From Natronosalvus caseinilyticus (GTDB taxonomy: Archaea > Halobacteriota > Halobacteria > Halobacteriales > Natrialbaceae): a DNA stretch of 64,000 nucleotides. The notes below the pieces were generated by a model. The model saw only the letters and a program-made list of their open reading frames with translations. It was not told the DNA's origin and did not search any database. The position numbers were made by a program, and so were the translations under genes. How positions within the stretch are numbered: the stretch's first letter is position 1; the number at the start of each line of letters is the position of its first letter. Positions 32,282-40,482 of the stretch are shown piece by piece. The stretch spans positions 3,534,001 to 3,598,000 of the forward strand of contig NZ_CP071596.1 of NCBI RefSeq assembly GCF_017357105.1, given 5' to 3'.

Positions 32282-34101
32282 GCGGGGACGACTCCCTCGA
32301 AATTTTGCTCATCGAGGACAATCCAGGCGACGCCCGTCTCATCGAGGAGATGCTCTCGGGCGTCGAGGAGTTGAACCGGCGACTCGGATCGGACTCCTCA
32401 GACGGCGAGTCGCCGGTCGTTCACCACGAGACGCGACTCGAGGACGGCCTCGCGTATCTCGACTCCCCCGACGTCGGAGCCACGTCGTCGACCGACGGGA
32501 ACGACCCCGACGCTACGCTGCCGACTGGCCCCGGTCCCGCGTCCGCGTCCGCATCCGCGCCTCCGTCTACATCCGACTCCGGGTCCGAGTCCGCATCTGC
32601 ATCCACGTCCGCATCGACCCCCTCGATCAACGTCGTCCTCCTCGACCTGAACCTCCCCGACAGCGCCGGGCTCGAGACGCTAACGGCCGTTCTCGAGAGC
32701 GACGCGACGGCCCCGGTCATCGTCCTGACCGGACTGCAAGACAGCGACGCGGGAATCGAGGCCATCTCGCGGGGTGCCCAGGAGTACCTCGTAAAAGACG
32801 AGGTGACCAGCCCAATGCTCGTCCGGACAATCGCTCACGCCATCAAGCGCCACGAGCAGCTCATCGAACGCGAGCGCCGACGCGAGGAACTCGAGGCGCT
32901 CAACCGACTCAACCGGATCGGCCAGGAAATCACCCGCGACGCGATCACGACCAGCAGCCGCGAGGCGCTCGAGCAGGCGGTCTGCGATCGGCTCGCCGCC
33001 GACGACGCCTACCGGTTCGTCTGGATCGGCGACGTCAGCCCCGGGAGCTCCCAGATCGTTCCCAGGGCAGCGGCCGGCGTCGAAGACGGGTACCTGGACG
33101 AGATTACGATCACCGACGACGACGGCGAACACGGCAGCGGACCGACCGCCCTCGCGATCGAGACGGAGGAGATTCAGGTCGTTCGAGACATCGAGCACGA
33201 CTCGTCCTACGAACCCTGGCGGGAGTCGGCACGAGAGCGCTCGTTTCGATCGTCGGCAGCGATCCCGATCCTCCACGACAACGTCCGGTACGGTATCCTG
33301 AACGTGTACTCGTCTCGACCACACGCGTTTACCGAGTACGAGCAGACGCTCCTGGGTCGGCTCGGCGACGTCATCGGGCACGCGATTGCGGCGCTCGAGC
33401 GAAAGGACGCGCTCCTCTCGGACGCCGTCCTCGAACTCGAGTTCCGGGTCGAGGGTGCGATCGAACCACTCGTCGAGGCGACGGCCAGGGAGTCGGCCGA
33501 GGTCACGATCGAGCAGTTCATCCGATCCGGCGATCGCATTCTGGCGTACGGCTCCGCCGAGGGCATCGACCACGAGGAGCTGGGCTCGGCGATCGACCGC
33601 ACGGACGACCTCGAGGAGTTTCGCGTCCTCACCCCCGGACGAAACGAGTACGACTTCGAACTCACGAAGACGGGCGACATCGAGCTATTCGAGACGGTCG
33701 CCTCCCGCGGCGGTCGCGTCAAGTCCGCCCGGATCGACGACGGGACGTTTCGGCTGGTCATCGAACTCTCCCAGCAGAGCGAGACGGCGCGGGTCATCGA
33801 GACCGTCGAATCGATCTGCCCGGGGGCGACCTACGCCGCCCAGCGGACGACCGATCGCTCGAGTCCGTCGATTCCCAGCCCGGGCTTGCTCGAGACGAAG
33901 CTGACCGACCGACAGTACGAGGCCCTCGAGACGGCCTACATGTCGGGCTTTTTCGAGTGGCCGCGAACGAGCACGGGCGAGGAAGTCGCCGAGCGCCTCG
34001 ACATCTCGCCGGCGACGTTCACCCAGCACCTACGAGCGGCCGAGCAGAAGTTCTTCGATTCGGTGTTTTCGGCGTCCGAGTCCGACGAGGGCGGCGAGTA
34101 G
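32278..34101 (+). CDS. Receiver-GAF-HTH_10 regulator (Bat/bacterioopsin-activator type)
   Basis: The 607-residue protein has four parts. The N-terminal receiver (LEILLIEDNPGDARLIEEML, later VVLLDLNLPDSAGLETLTA) is split by an insertion of about 60 residues rich in S, A and P. A GAF domain follows (about 200-370; EALEQAVCDRLAADDAYRFV). A Bat-type middle domain comes next (about 380-530; ELEFRVEGAIEPLVEATARE). The C-terminal HTH_10 is LTDRQYEALETAYMSGFFEW, with the recognition region DISPATFTQHLRAAEQ. Such proteins regulate bacterioopsin and other genes in response to light, oxygen or redox. Targets here are unknown. Confidence 0.85.
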   Translation: MSGDDSLEILLIEDNPGDARLIEEMLSGVEELNRRLGSDSSDGESPVVHHETRLEDGLAYLDSPDVGATSSTDGNDPDATLPTGPGPASASASAPPSTSDSGSESASASTSASTPSINVVLLDLNLPDSAGLETLTAVLESDATAPVIVLTGLQDSDAGIEAISRGAQEYLVKDEVTSPMLVRTIAHAIKRHEQLIERERRREELEALNRLNRIGQEITRDAITTSSREALEQAVCDRLAADDAYRFVWIGDVSPGSSQIVPRAAAGVEDGYLDEITITDDDGEHGSGPTALAIETEEIQVVRDIEHDSSYEPWRESARERSFRSSAAIPILHDNVRYGILNVYSSRPHAFTEYEQTLLGRLGDVIGHAIAALERKDALLSDAVLELEFRVEGAIEPLVEATARESAEVTIEQFIRSGDRILAYGSAEGIDHEELGSAIDRTDDLEEFRVLTPGRNEYDFELTKTGDIELFETVASRGGRVKSARIDDGTFRLVIELSQQSETARVIETVESICPGATYAAQRTTDRSSPSIPSPGLLETKLTDRQYEALETAYMSGFFEWPRTSTGEEVAERLDISPATFTQHLRAAEQKFFDSVFSASESDEGGE

Positions 34102-34238
34102 GCGACGCGTCGGACGGGCGACTCGAGACGTGCTCGGGACGCGCTCGAGATACGCTCGAAACCCACTCGAGACGCAATCGTGCCCGTCCCGAGCCCGCAA
34201 TCGAACCGCTTACCCCCGACCGCTGGCTACGCGCTCGT

Positions 34239-35348
34239 ATGAGCCGGTCCAGGTCGGACGGGAGGCAGAGCGACGGGAGAGAGACGATCGTCGACGTCCA
34301 CGCCGACGACCTCGAGAAATCCTACGGGGAAACTGTCGCGCTCTCGGGCGTCTCGCTGACCGTCGATCCGGGTGAAGTCGTCGGCCTCATCGGGCCCAAC
34401 GGGGCCGGAAAGACGACGTTCGTCCGGGCGCTGACCGGCACGACCGTCCCAGATTCGGGGTCCGTGGCGATCCTCGGCACTGAGCCGTCGGCCGTCGACC
34501 GGAACCGGCTGTCCGTCCTGCCACAGGACTTCTCGCCGCCGGATCGACTCACCGCGCGCGAATTGCTCGCGTACTACGCCGGCCTGTACGACGACGCGCG
34601 CGACCCCGAAACCGTCCTCGAGGACGTCGGGCTCGAGACCGCCGGTGACACGTGGTACGAGAACCTCTCCGGCGGCCAGCAACGGCGGGTCTGCGTCGGC
34701 GCGACGCTGGTCAACGATCCCGACCTGCTCTTCCTCGACGAGCCGACGACCGGCATCGACCCTGCGGGTCGACGAACCGTGTGGCGCCTGCTCGAGGCCC
34801 TCGCGGCCGGCGGGACGACTATCGTCCTTACGACCCACGACATGGCCGAGGCCGAACGCCTCGCCGACCGGGTCGGCCTGCTCGCGAACGGGTCGCTCCT
34901 GGCGCAGGGAGCGCCCGCCGAACTCGTCGCCGAGCACGGCGGCTCGAGTCGTTTGCGGATCGAACTCGAGTCGGCCGGCGACAGTGCCGACGGCGGCGAC
35001 GAGCCCAGCCGGCGGAACGCCGACACCAGGGCCGATCCTCACCCCGCCGACACCGGAGCCGATAGCGACGTCCCCGCAGCGACCGACGCCCTCGAGTCGC
35101 TCCCCTACCCCGTCGACTCGAGCCCGGCTGAACTCGTCGTCCGAGACCTCCCGCCAACCGACATCGGCGACGTGGTCGAAGCCCTCGAGGCCGCGGGCGT
35201 GAGCTACACCGGCCTCGAGTGGAGCGAGCCGAGCCTCGAGGACGTCTACCTGGCGCTGGCGGGCGACCTCGAGAGTGCCGGCGGCTCCCTCGAGGATACC
35301 GACGAGCGTACTCCCGAGGTCCTCGATCGGGGAGGTGACCCGCGATGA
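34239..35348 (+). CDS. ABC transporter ATP-binding protein
   Basis: The 369-residue product (ATG 34239) has Walker A GPNGAGKTTFV (about residues 53-63), Q-loop LPQDFSPP, signature LSGGQQRRVCVG, Walker B LLFLDEPTTG and the switch His in LTTHDMAEAERLADR. The C-terminal extension (about 235-369) has a disordered, D/A/P-rich insertion and ends in the DrrA-type regulatory part GLEWSEPSLEDVYLAL. It forms a type-2 (drug/export-like) ABC exporter with the permease at 35345, overlapping by 4 bp. Substrate unknown. Confidence 0.9.
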   Translation: MSRSRSDGRQSDGRETIVDVHADDLEKSYGETVALSGVSLTVDPGEVVGLIGPNGAGKTTFVRALTGTTVPDSGSVAILGTEPSAVDRNRLSVLPQDFSPPDRLTARELLAYYAGLYDDARDPETVLEDVGLETAGDTWYENLSGGQQRRVCVGATLVNDPDLLFLDEPTTGIDPAGRRTVWRLLEALAAGGTTIVLTTHDMAEAERLADRVGLLANGSLLAQGAPAELVAEHGGSSRLRIELESAGDSADGGDEPSRRNADTRADPHPADTGADSDVPAATDALESLPYPVDSSPAELVVRDLPPTDIGDVVEALEAAGVSYTGLEWSEPSLEDVYLALAGDLESAGGSLEDTDERTPEVLDRGGDPR

Positions 35349-36124
35349 GCCGCCTCGGCCGCCTTCAGGCCCAGATCGACGCCGACTGGCGGTCGTTCAC
35401 CCGTCGACGGACCGCCGTCTTCTTCACGTTCTTCTTCCCCGTCATCCTGATCGTCATCTTCGGCGCCCTCGTGCGCACCGATCCGACCGGTGGCGGCCTC
35501 TTCGCCGAGCCGGCGGCCTACTACGTCCCCGGCTACCTCGCCGTCGTCGTCCTCTTCACGCCGTTCTCGCGGCTCGGGAGCGAGGTCGCCCGCCACCGCG
35601 AGGGGAACCGCTTCGAGAAACTGGCGACGACCCCGCTCTCCCGCGCCGAGTGGCTGGGCTCCCAGACCGTCGTCAACGCGATCATCATCAGCCTGGCGAG
35701 CCTGCTGATCCTCGCGCTCGTCGTTCTCCTCACGGGCACCGAGATCGTCTACTCGCCGCTGGTCGTCCCGTACGTGTTCGTCGGCGTCGTCTGCTTCTGT
35801 GGCATCGGGGCGATGCTGGGGAGTTACACCGACTCCCAGGACGGCGCCGTCGCCGCGAGCAACGCCCTCGGGCTTCCCCTGCTCTTTCTCTCCGAGACGT
35901 TCGTCCCGCTCGAGCAACTGCCCGGCTGGTTCGAGCCGGTCGTGGCCCTCTCGCCGCTGACGTACTTCGCTCGCGGCGTCCGCGCGGTCACGTATCCGGG
36001 GGCGGCATCTGGCACCGCGGGCGTCGCCGGGGTCGATCCGGCGCTCGGGAACCTCGCGGTCCTCGCGGTCCTCGCCGTCCTGACGTTCGCGCTGGGGGCT
36101 CGGTCCATTCCGCGGACGGACTGA
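35345..36124 (+). CDS. ABC transporter permease (ABC-2 type)
   Basis: The 259-residue membrane protein begins MSRLGRLQAQIDADWRSFTR, then the TM helix TAVFFTFFFPVILIVIFGAL. Five further helices follow at about 55-75, 100-120, 130-150, 165-190 and 232-250. The loop before the last helices has LGLPLLFLSETFVPLEQLPG, a typical ABC-2 sequence. A GGGGAGGTGA Shine-Dalgarno sequence precedes the ATG. It is the membrane partner of the ATPase at 34239; export is the likely direction. Confidence 0.88.
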   Translation: MSRLGRLQAQIDADWRSFTRRRTAVFFTFFFPVILIVIFGALVRTDPTGGGLFAEPAAYYVPGYLAVVVLFTPFSRLGSEVARHREGNRFEKLATTPLSRAEWLGSQTVVNAIIISLASLLILALVVLLTGTEIVYSPLVVPYVFVGVVCFCGIGAMLGSYTDSQDGAVAASNALGLPLLFLSETFVPLEQLPGWFEPVVALSPLTYFARGVRAVTYPGAASGTAGVAGVDPALGNLAVLAVLAVLTFALGARSIPRTD

Positions 36125-36137
36125 GGGGAGGTGAAAG

Positions 36138-36587
36138 CTACTCGACCACATCGGCCATCCGCTCGCTGAAGTCCCAGCCGTAGACGACGTCGGGGTCGAC
36201 GGTGATCGTCACCTCGTTACGATCTTTTTCGAGCAACGAGCGCGCGAGTCTCGAGTCTGTCCCGTCGAGGTATCGCTCGAGCAGTTCGCGCAGGACCGCT
36301 TTCTCGGGATCCGGATCGACCGTCGCCGTCCCCGACCCGCGGACGCCGGCGTACGGGGGATCGTTGGTCGAAACCTCGAACGCGACGCTCGAATCGTGCT
36401 CGAGGTACCGAACGACGTCGGCGTCCGCGCCGGTCGCACACCGAAAAACGCCGTCGCGGTACTGGAACCACAGCGAGAGCATCCAGAGACGGCCTGCAGG
36501 CGTGTGACAGGCGAGGCGAATCGGAACCGTCGCCTCGTCGAGATAGTCGTCGATTTCCGCCCTCGAGAACGAGTCGCGAATCTTCAT
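36138..36587 (-). CDS. PPOX-type flavin-binding protein (split-barrel)
   Basis: The 149-residue product (Met at 36587) has the split-barrel FMN-binding fold: VPIRLACHTPAGRLWMLSLW, FQYRDGVFRCATGADADVVR, VAFEVSTNDPPYAGVRGSGT, and VTITVDPDVVYGWDFSERM. Family members (pyridoxamine 5'-phosphate oxidase-like) use FMN or F420, but no activity can be inferred directly. It converges with the ABC permease gene. Confidence 0.8.
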   Translation of the reverse strand: MKIRDSFSRAEIDDYLDEATVPIRLACHTPAGRLWMLSLWFQYRDGVFRCATGADADVVRYLEHDSSVAFEVSTNDPPYAGVRGSGTATVDPDPEKAVLRELLERYLDGTDSRLARSLLEKDRNEVTITVDPDVVYGWDFSERMADVVE

Positions 36588-36696
36588 GGAGTCCCTATCG
36601 ACGAGTCGAGGTAAAAAGCCGCCACCCAGTGTGGGTCTGTGCCGTGGAAAGGGCGACGCTTCCGAGCGACTCGAGTCACTCCCCCTTCCCTCCGAG

Positions 36697-37752
36697 TCAG
36701 TCTTCACCGTCCTCTTCGACCGGCGGCCAGTACCATGCGTCGGCCCTGACGACACCGAGGAGGTGCCGACGCCGCGTCTCGGATTCCTCGAGAACCCGCT
36801 CGAAGTCGTCGTCCGATACCGTGTCGATGCCGGCCTCGCGCAAGCGGTCGAGATCGGGCGGCGGCGGCGCCTCCGTAGTCGGTTCGATGAACGCCGAGTC
36901 GAGCGTCTCGAGGTAGTCGTCCGTGCTCGAGCGGGCGTGGGTGAGGACCGTCTCGTTCGGACGGTTCTCCGCCTCGACGGCGTACCGGAGGAGCGTGAGC
37001 GACTCGTCGAGAATCGGCACCGCCATCGCGGAGGCCCGGTCACCCTGCTCGCTGTGGTAGTAGTGCAAGATCGGGTAGGACTTGTGCTGTTCGGCTAGCT
37101 GGCTCAACTGCGTCGCGAGCGACTCGAGGGGGCGCTCGAGGCCCTCGAAGGAGTCGCCGTCCCACCCCGTCCTGACGAACGCTTCGCTGCTGTTCCCCAG
37201 TCCCGTGACGTCGCTGGCGAACGATCGCTTCGACGAGACGGCGCCCAGCACCGTGATCACGTAGGAGACGCCGAGGGTCACGAGCGCCATCCCCGTCGCC
37301 GTCGTGAACGAACTCGCGATTTCCCAGGTGCTCGAGGTCGGCGTGTAGTCGCCGTTGCCGCTGGTGAACATCGTGTACGCGACGTAGTAGAGCCGCCCCG
37401 CCCAGTCGGCCGGAGCGCTCGTCTGGGTGCTCCGGAGCGCGACGTCGCCGCCGGCGAAGAGGAACGTCCAGCCGAGCCAGAGGAGCCCGATCCACATGGC
37501 GAGCGTGAGGGTGAGGATCAGCGGGCCGGCCGTGCTGAGCGCTCGCGGTCGGCTCCGACCCACGACACGAAGTATCCGCCAGGTGCCCGTCGTCAGATGC
37601 CTGGAGAGCGGCCCGGCGCCGCCGTCGACCCAGAGCGTCGTCCAGATGATGTCGACGATTACGGCGATCAAGAGGACGGCGCCAAGTCCGAGGTACAGCC
37701 ACTGCATACCTCGTTTCACGGGGCCGATATCCGTCAAAGGATCGCGTGACAA
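36697..37752 (-). CDS. Potassium channel family protein with atypical filter
   Basis: The 351-residue protein has N-terminal membrane helices at about 17-38, 75-100 and 155-180. Between the second and third lies a pore loop, YVAYTMFTSGNGDYTP, in place of the canonical TVGYGD. The C-terminal 170 residues are cytoplasmic and helical (LESLATQLSQLAEQHKSYPI), with no clear RCK domain. This is the two-TM-pore type of haloarchaeal K+ channel. The substituted Val-Tyr of the filter may change selectivity or conductance. Confidence 0.8.
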   Translation of the reverse strand: MSRDPLTDIGPVKRGMQWLYLGLGAVLLIAVIVDIIWTTLWVDGGAGPLSRHLTTGTWRILRVVGRSRPRALSTAGPLILTLTLAMWIGLLWLGWTFLFAGGDVALRSTQTSAPADWAGRLYYVAYTMFTSGNGDYTPTSSTWEIASSFTTATGMALVTLGVSYVITVLGAVSSKRSFASDVTGLGNSSEAFVRTGWDGDSFEGLERPLESLATQLSQLAEQHKSYPILHYYHSEQGDRASAMAVPILDESLTLLRYAVEAENRPNETVLTHARSSTDDYLETLDSAFIEPTTEAPPPPDLDRLREAGIDTVSDDDFERVLEESETRRRHLLGVVRADAWYWPPVEEDGED

Positions 37753-37850
37753 TGCCCGCTGTCGGCCCGCTGTCGGATCCGCTAGCCTCGAGCCTGATCG
37801 ACGGTCGACGACCGACGACGTGCTCGAGGTGCCGACTCTCAGCGACCAGC

Positions 37851-37894
37851 CGACGACCAGCCGACGATCAGCCGACGATCAGCCGACGATCAGC
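37851..37894. repeat. Four 11-bp tandem repeats across the DUF420 stop codon
   Basis: Units are CGACGACCAGC (37851-37861) then three copies of CGACGATCAGC (37862-37894); a partial unit precedes at about 37842. On the coding strand of the DUF420 gene this is repeated GCTGATCGTCG. The unit length (11) is not a multiple of 3, so copy-number change would shift the stop codon and the C-terminus. Confidence 0.75.
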
Positions 37895-38481
37895 CAGCTA
37901 AACTCGTATGTGTAGACGTGATCGAGCAGCAGGTACGTGACGACGCCGAGGACGAGGCTCAGGAGCCACGAGCCGGCGGCAAATCGCCCGACTCGAGCGT
38001 GGGCCGTCCTTCGCAGTTCCGTGGGGGTGTGCGTCAGCCCGAGCAATAGCGCGTAGAGCACCAGTGGGACGGCGACGATCGACAGCAGGATGTGGATCGC
38101 GAGCATGAGCAGGTAGGCGGTCCGCACGAGGTCGGGCCCGACGAAGGATTTGGTCCCGCCACCACCCACCCGAATCAGGTAGACCACGAGAAACAGGAGG
38201 ATGAGCGCGAACGCGGTCAACATCGCTAAGCGGTGTTTCTCGACCTCGCCGTTACGAATCCAGTACCAGCCAGCGGCGAGGAAGACGGTCGTCGTCGCGT
38301 TGATGAGCGCGATGACGCTCGAGAAGACGTTGACCTGTGCGTTCGTCAGGTCGGGGTAGATGGGCAGATCGAGCAAGAACGTTCCCAGGACGAGTCCGTA
38401 GCCGACGACCGTCAGGAGGATCGTCGCCCGGAGCGGGTTGTTCCTGATCCGCCGTTTCGCGGTCGCGGTTGCGATGGCCAT
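37879..38481 (-). CDS. DUF420 membrane protein (heme-copper oxidase-linked)
   Basis: The 200-residue protein has five or six hydrophobic helices (about 18-38, 50-70, 82-105, 122-148 and 168-195). The conserved histidines in KHRLAMLTAFAL, LAIHILLSIVAVPLVLYALLL and LLLDHVYTYEF fit DUF420, a CtaM-like family linked to cytochrome oxidase assembly or function. Its last residues, WLIVG, are encoded by the first copy of the 11-bp tandem repeat at 37851-37894, which runs past the stop. Basic N-terminus KRRIRNNPLR. Confidence 0.82.
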   Translation of the reverse strand: MAIATATAKRRIRNNPLRATILLTVVGYGLVLGTFLLDLPIYPDLTNAQVNVFSSVIALINATTTVFLAAGWYWIRNGEVEKHRLAMLTAFALILLFLVVYLIRVGGGGTKSFVGPDLVRTAYLLMLAIHILLSIVAVPLVLYALLLGLTHTPTELRRTAHARVGRFAAGSWLLSLVLGVVTYLLLDHVYTYEFSWLIVG

Positions 38482-38838
38482 TGTCGGAGGTTTGAACGCG
38501 TTTCGTATCTGTCTTGCCCTTTTCCCGCTAGCCGTCTGGTTCTCTCGATTCTCGACGCCCGACGGCCCCGCTCTGGCAGTCGGTTTCGCACTATACTATA
38601 TGTTTTATAGTAATACGTTCATCGTCGGACCTGCCTCTCGAGGTGACTCGAGCCCGGTACCAAAATCTCCGCAGCGTCCACTCGCGTCGGCGTGCGGGTT
38701 CGCGGTCGCAATTGCGCGGAGCGCCACCTTTTTGCTCGCGTACCGCCCAGGGTCGAGCACATGGTCGCACAGACGATGGATCGAGTTCCGCGTGTTTTCT
38801 AGTTACAGCCGTCTAGCCGTCGCACAGGGTGATCGCCG
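38482..38838. other. AT-rich divergent intergenic region with inverted repeat
   Basis: About 360 bp between the DUF420 start and the DUF7388-like gene. An inverted repeat, ACTATA-TGTTT-TATAGT, spans 38595-38611 inside a highly AT-rich patch. It may be an operator around a TATA box. Frames in this region are weak; a 13-codon frame at 38761 is not credible. The T5 run at about 38729 could terminate a transcript. Confidence 0.45.
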
Positions 38839-39621
38839 ATGCTGACGAGCACCGCCGCCGTCGCGCGAGCGGGCCTCGACGGCATCGCCGTCAAACCCGC
38901 CGAGTGTGACGTCCTGGACGCCCGAGACGTCCCCGTCGACACGGTCGCCGTCGACTACGAGGGACGAGACCACCTGCCGAGCGCCGAGACCCTCGAGGCA
39001 CTCGCCCGGACGGCCGACGTCCGGGTCACGGCGCCGGTCCGCGCCGACGGGTTCGACCCCCTGGGGGACGACTCCCTGCTCTCGGCGCTGCCCGAGACCG
39101 TCGGCCGCGTCTTCGTCGCCGGCCACCCGGCCTACCTGACCGACGCCGAACGCGAGCGGGCGGTCGCCCCGCGCCTCGGGGCCGCCCTGAAGACCGCACC
39201 GGACGCCTGGGTCGGCACCGAGAGCGTCGAGCGCGTCGCAATGGCGACCGGCGCGGCCCAGTACGACCTGCTCTCGCGGAGGACCGAGCGCGAGCTCCGG
39301 GCTATCCGCGCAGCGGGCTTTCCGGGCGAGATCGCCGTCTACGCGCCGACGGTCCTCACCGACGATGAGGACGCCGTCCTGGACGCCGTGGGCGCCTACG
39401 TCTCGAGGCGCCGGCCCGTCTCGCGAGCGCTGCCCGAAGGTGCGCCCGTCGATTCGACCGCGAAGGGCCGAGCGCGGGAAGTACTGCTGGCCGCTGCGAA
39501 GGACTTCGCCCTCGTGGGAACCGAGCGCGAGGTCGCCCAGCGGACGGACGCGCTCCGAGAGGCGGGCGCGACCACGGTCGTCGGCTACCCGGCCCAGGGG
39601 CTCGAGTCGTTGCTCGAGTGA
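38839..39621 (+). CDS. Haloarchaeal TIM-barrel-like protein (DUF7388-like)
   Basis: The 260-residue protein begins MLTSTAAVARAGLDGIAVKP with alternating strands and helices: VDTVAVDYEGRDHLPSAETL, DVRVTAPVRADGFDPLGDDS, VGRVFVAGHPAYL, GEIAVYAPTVLTDDEDAVLD, REVLLAAAKDFALVG. This looks like a TIM-barrel (luciferase-like or aldolase-like) domain. I recall a haloarchaeal family (DUF7388) near F420 or radical SAM genes. Reaction unknown. It lies 100 bp upstream of the creatininase-type gene on the same strand. Confidence 0.7.
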   Translation: MLTSTAAVARAGLDGIAVKPAECDVLDARDVPVDTVAVDYEGRDHLPSAETLEALARTADVRVTAPVRADGFDPLGDDSLLSALPETVGRVFVAGHPAYLTDAERERAVAPRLGAALKTAPDAWVGTESVERVAMATGAAQYDLLSRRTERELRAIRAAGFPGEIAVYAPTVLTDDEDAVLDAVGAYVSRRRPVSRALPEGAPVDSTAKGRAREVLLAAAKDFALVGTEREVAQRTDALREAGATTVVGYPAQGLESLLE

Positions 39622-39717
39622 TTCTCGGCCCAGATCCACCCTCGACGGTCCGACACGAGCCGACGTTTCAGCGAGAAACCACCTACACGTAAGTGCCCCG
39701 AACGCCCACGGTGGCAC

Positions 39718-40482
39718 ATGACACTGCTCGCCGAACAGACGACCACGGCGGCCGCCGACACGCTCGAGGCCGCCGAGGTCGCCGTCCTCCCGACCGGGAG
39801 CACCGAACAGCACGGCCCGGCCCTACCGCTGGGCATGGACCACATGGCCGCGCAGGCGTTCGCCCGAACGGCCACCGACCGCGAGGACGCCGTCGTGCTC
39901 CCGACGGTACCGGTCGGCGTCTCCGTCCACCACCGCCAGTTCGACGGGACGCTCTTCGTAAGCGAGGAGACCTTCGAGCGCTACGTCCGGGAAACGCTCT
40001 CGAGCGTCGCCGAACACGGCGTCCAGAAGGCCGTCGTGGTCAACGGCCACGGCGGCAACTCGAGTGCACTGAACCGGGTCGCTCGTACCCTTCGGGACGA
40101 GGAAACGGCCTTCGCGCCGCCGTGGAACTGGTGGGATAGCGTGGGCGACCTCGCCGACGACCTCTTCGACGAGAACGGCGGCCACGCCGACGCGATGGAG
40201 TCGAGCGTCCTCTGGCACGTCCGCGAGGACCTGATTCGACCGGACCGACTCGAGGAGGCCGAATCGGGCGCCGGCGAGGGCTGGGGCGAGGCGGTCCACG
40301 GTGCGAACGTCGGCTTCGACACCATCGACTTCTCGGAGACCGGTGCGGTCGGGAAGCCGACCCAGGCCGACCCCGCGAAGGGCGAACGGCTGTTCGAGGC
40401 CGCCAGCGACGAACTCCACGCGCTGCTCGACTGGCTGGCGGCACGACCGCTCGAGGACTGCTGGCCCACGGGTCACGTATGA
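39718..40482 (+). CDS. Creatininase family protein (MftE/ArfB-like)
   Basis: The 254-residue amidohydrolase has the family metal motifs: VLPTGSTEQHGPALPLGMDH (Glu, His, Asp), VSVHHRQFDGTLFVS and VVVNGHGGNSSALNR, and NGGHADAMESSVLWH. Creatininase family members open cyclic amides (creatinine), process mycofactocin peptide (MftE) or deformylate riboflavin precursors (ArfB). With an FAD oxidoreductase overlapping by 4 bp, a substrate processing pair is likely. Exact substrate unknown. Confidence 0.85.
   Translation: MTLLAEQTTTAAADTLEAAEVAVLPTGSTEQHGPALPLGMDHMAAQAFARTATDREDAVVLPTVPVGVSVHHRQFDGTLFVSEETFERYVRETLSSVAEHGVQKAVVVNGHGGNSSALNRVARTLRDEETAFAPPWNWWDSVGDLADDLFDENGGHADAMESSVLWHVREDLIRPDRLEEAESGAGEGWGEAVHGANVGFDTIDFSETGAVGKPTQADPAKGERLFEAASDELHALLDWLAARPLEDCWPTGHV

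Noticed and set aside
37851-37894. Possible short CRISPR-like array
   Set aside because: Units are directly abutting 11-mers without spacers; it is a simple tandem repeat.
38438-38845. 135-codon plus-strand frame over the DUF420/DUF7388 gap
   Set aside because: It begins antisense to the DUF420 start and continues through AT-rich promoter-like sequence; no conserved pattern.
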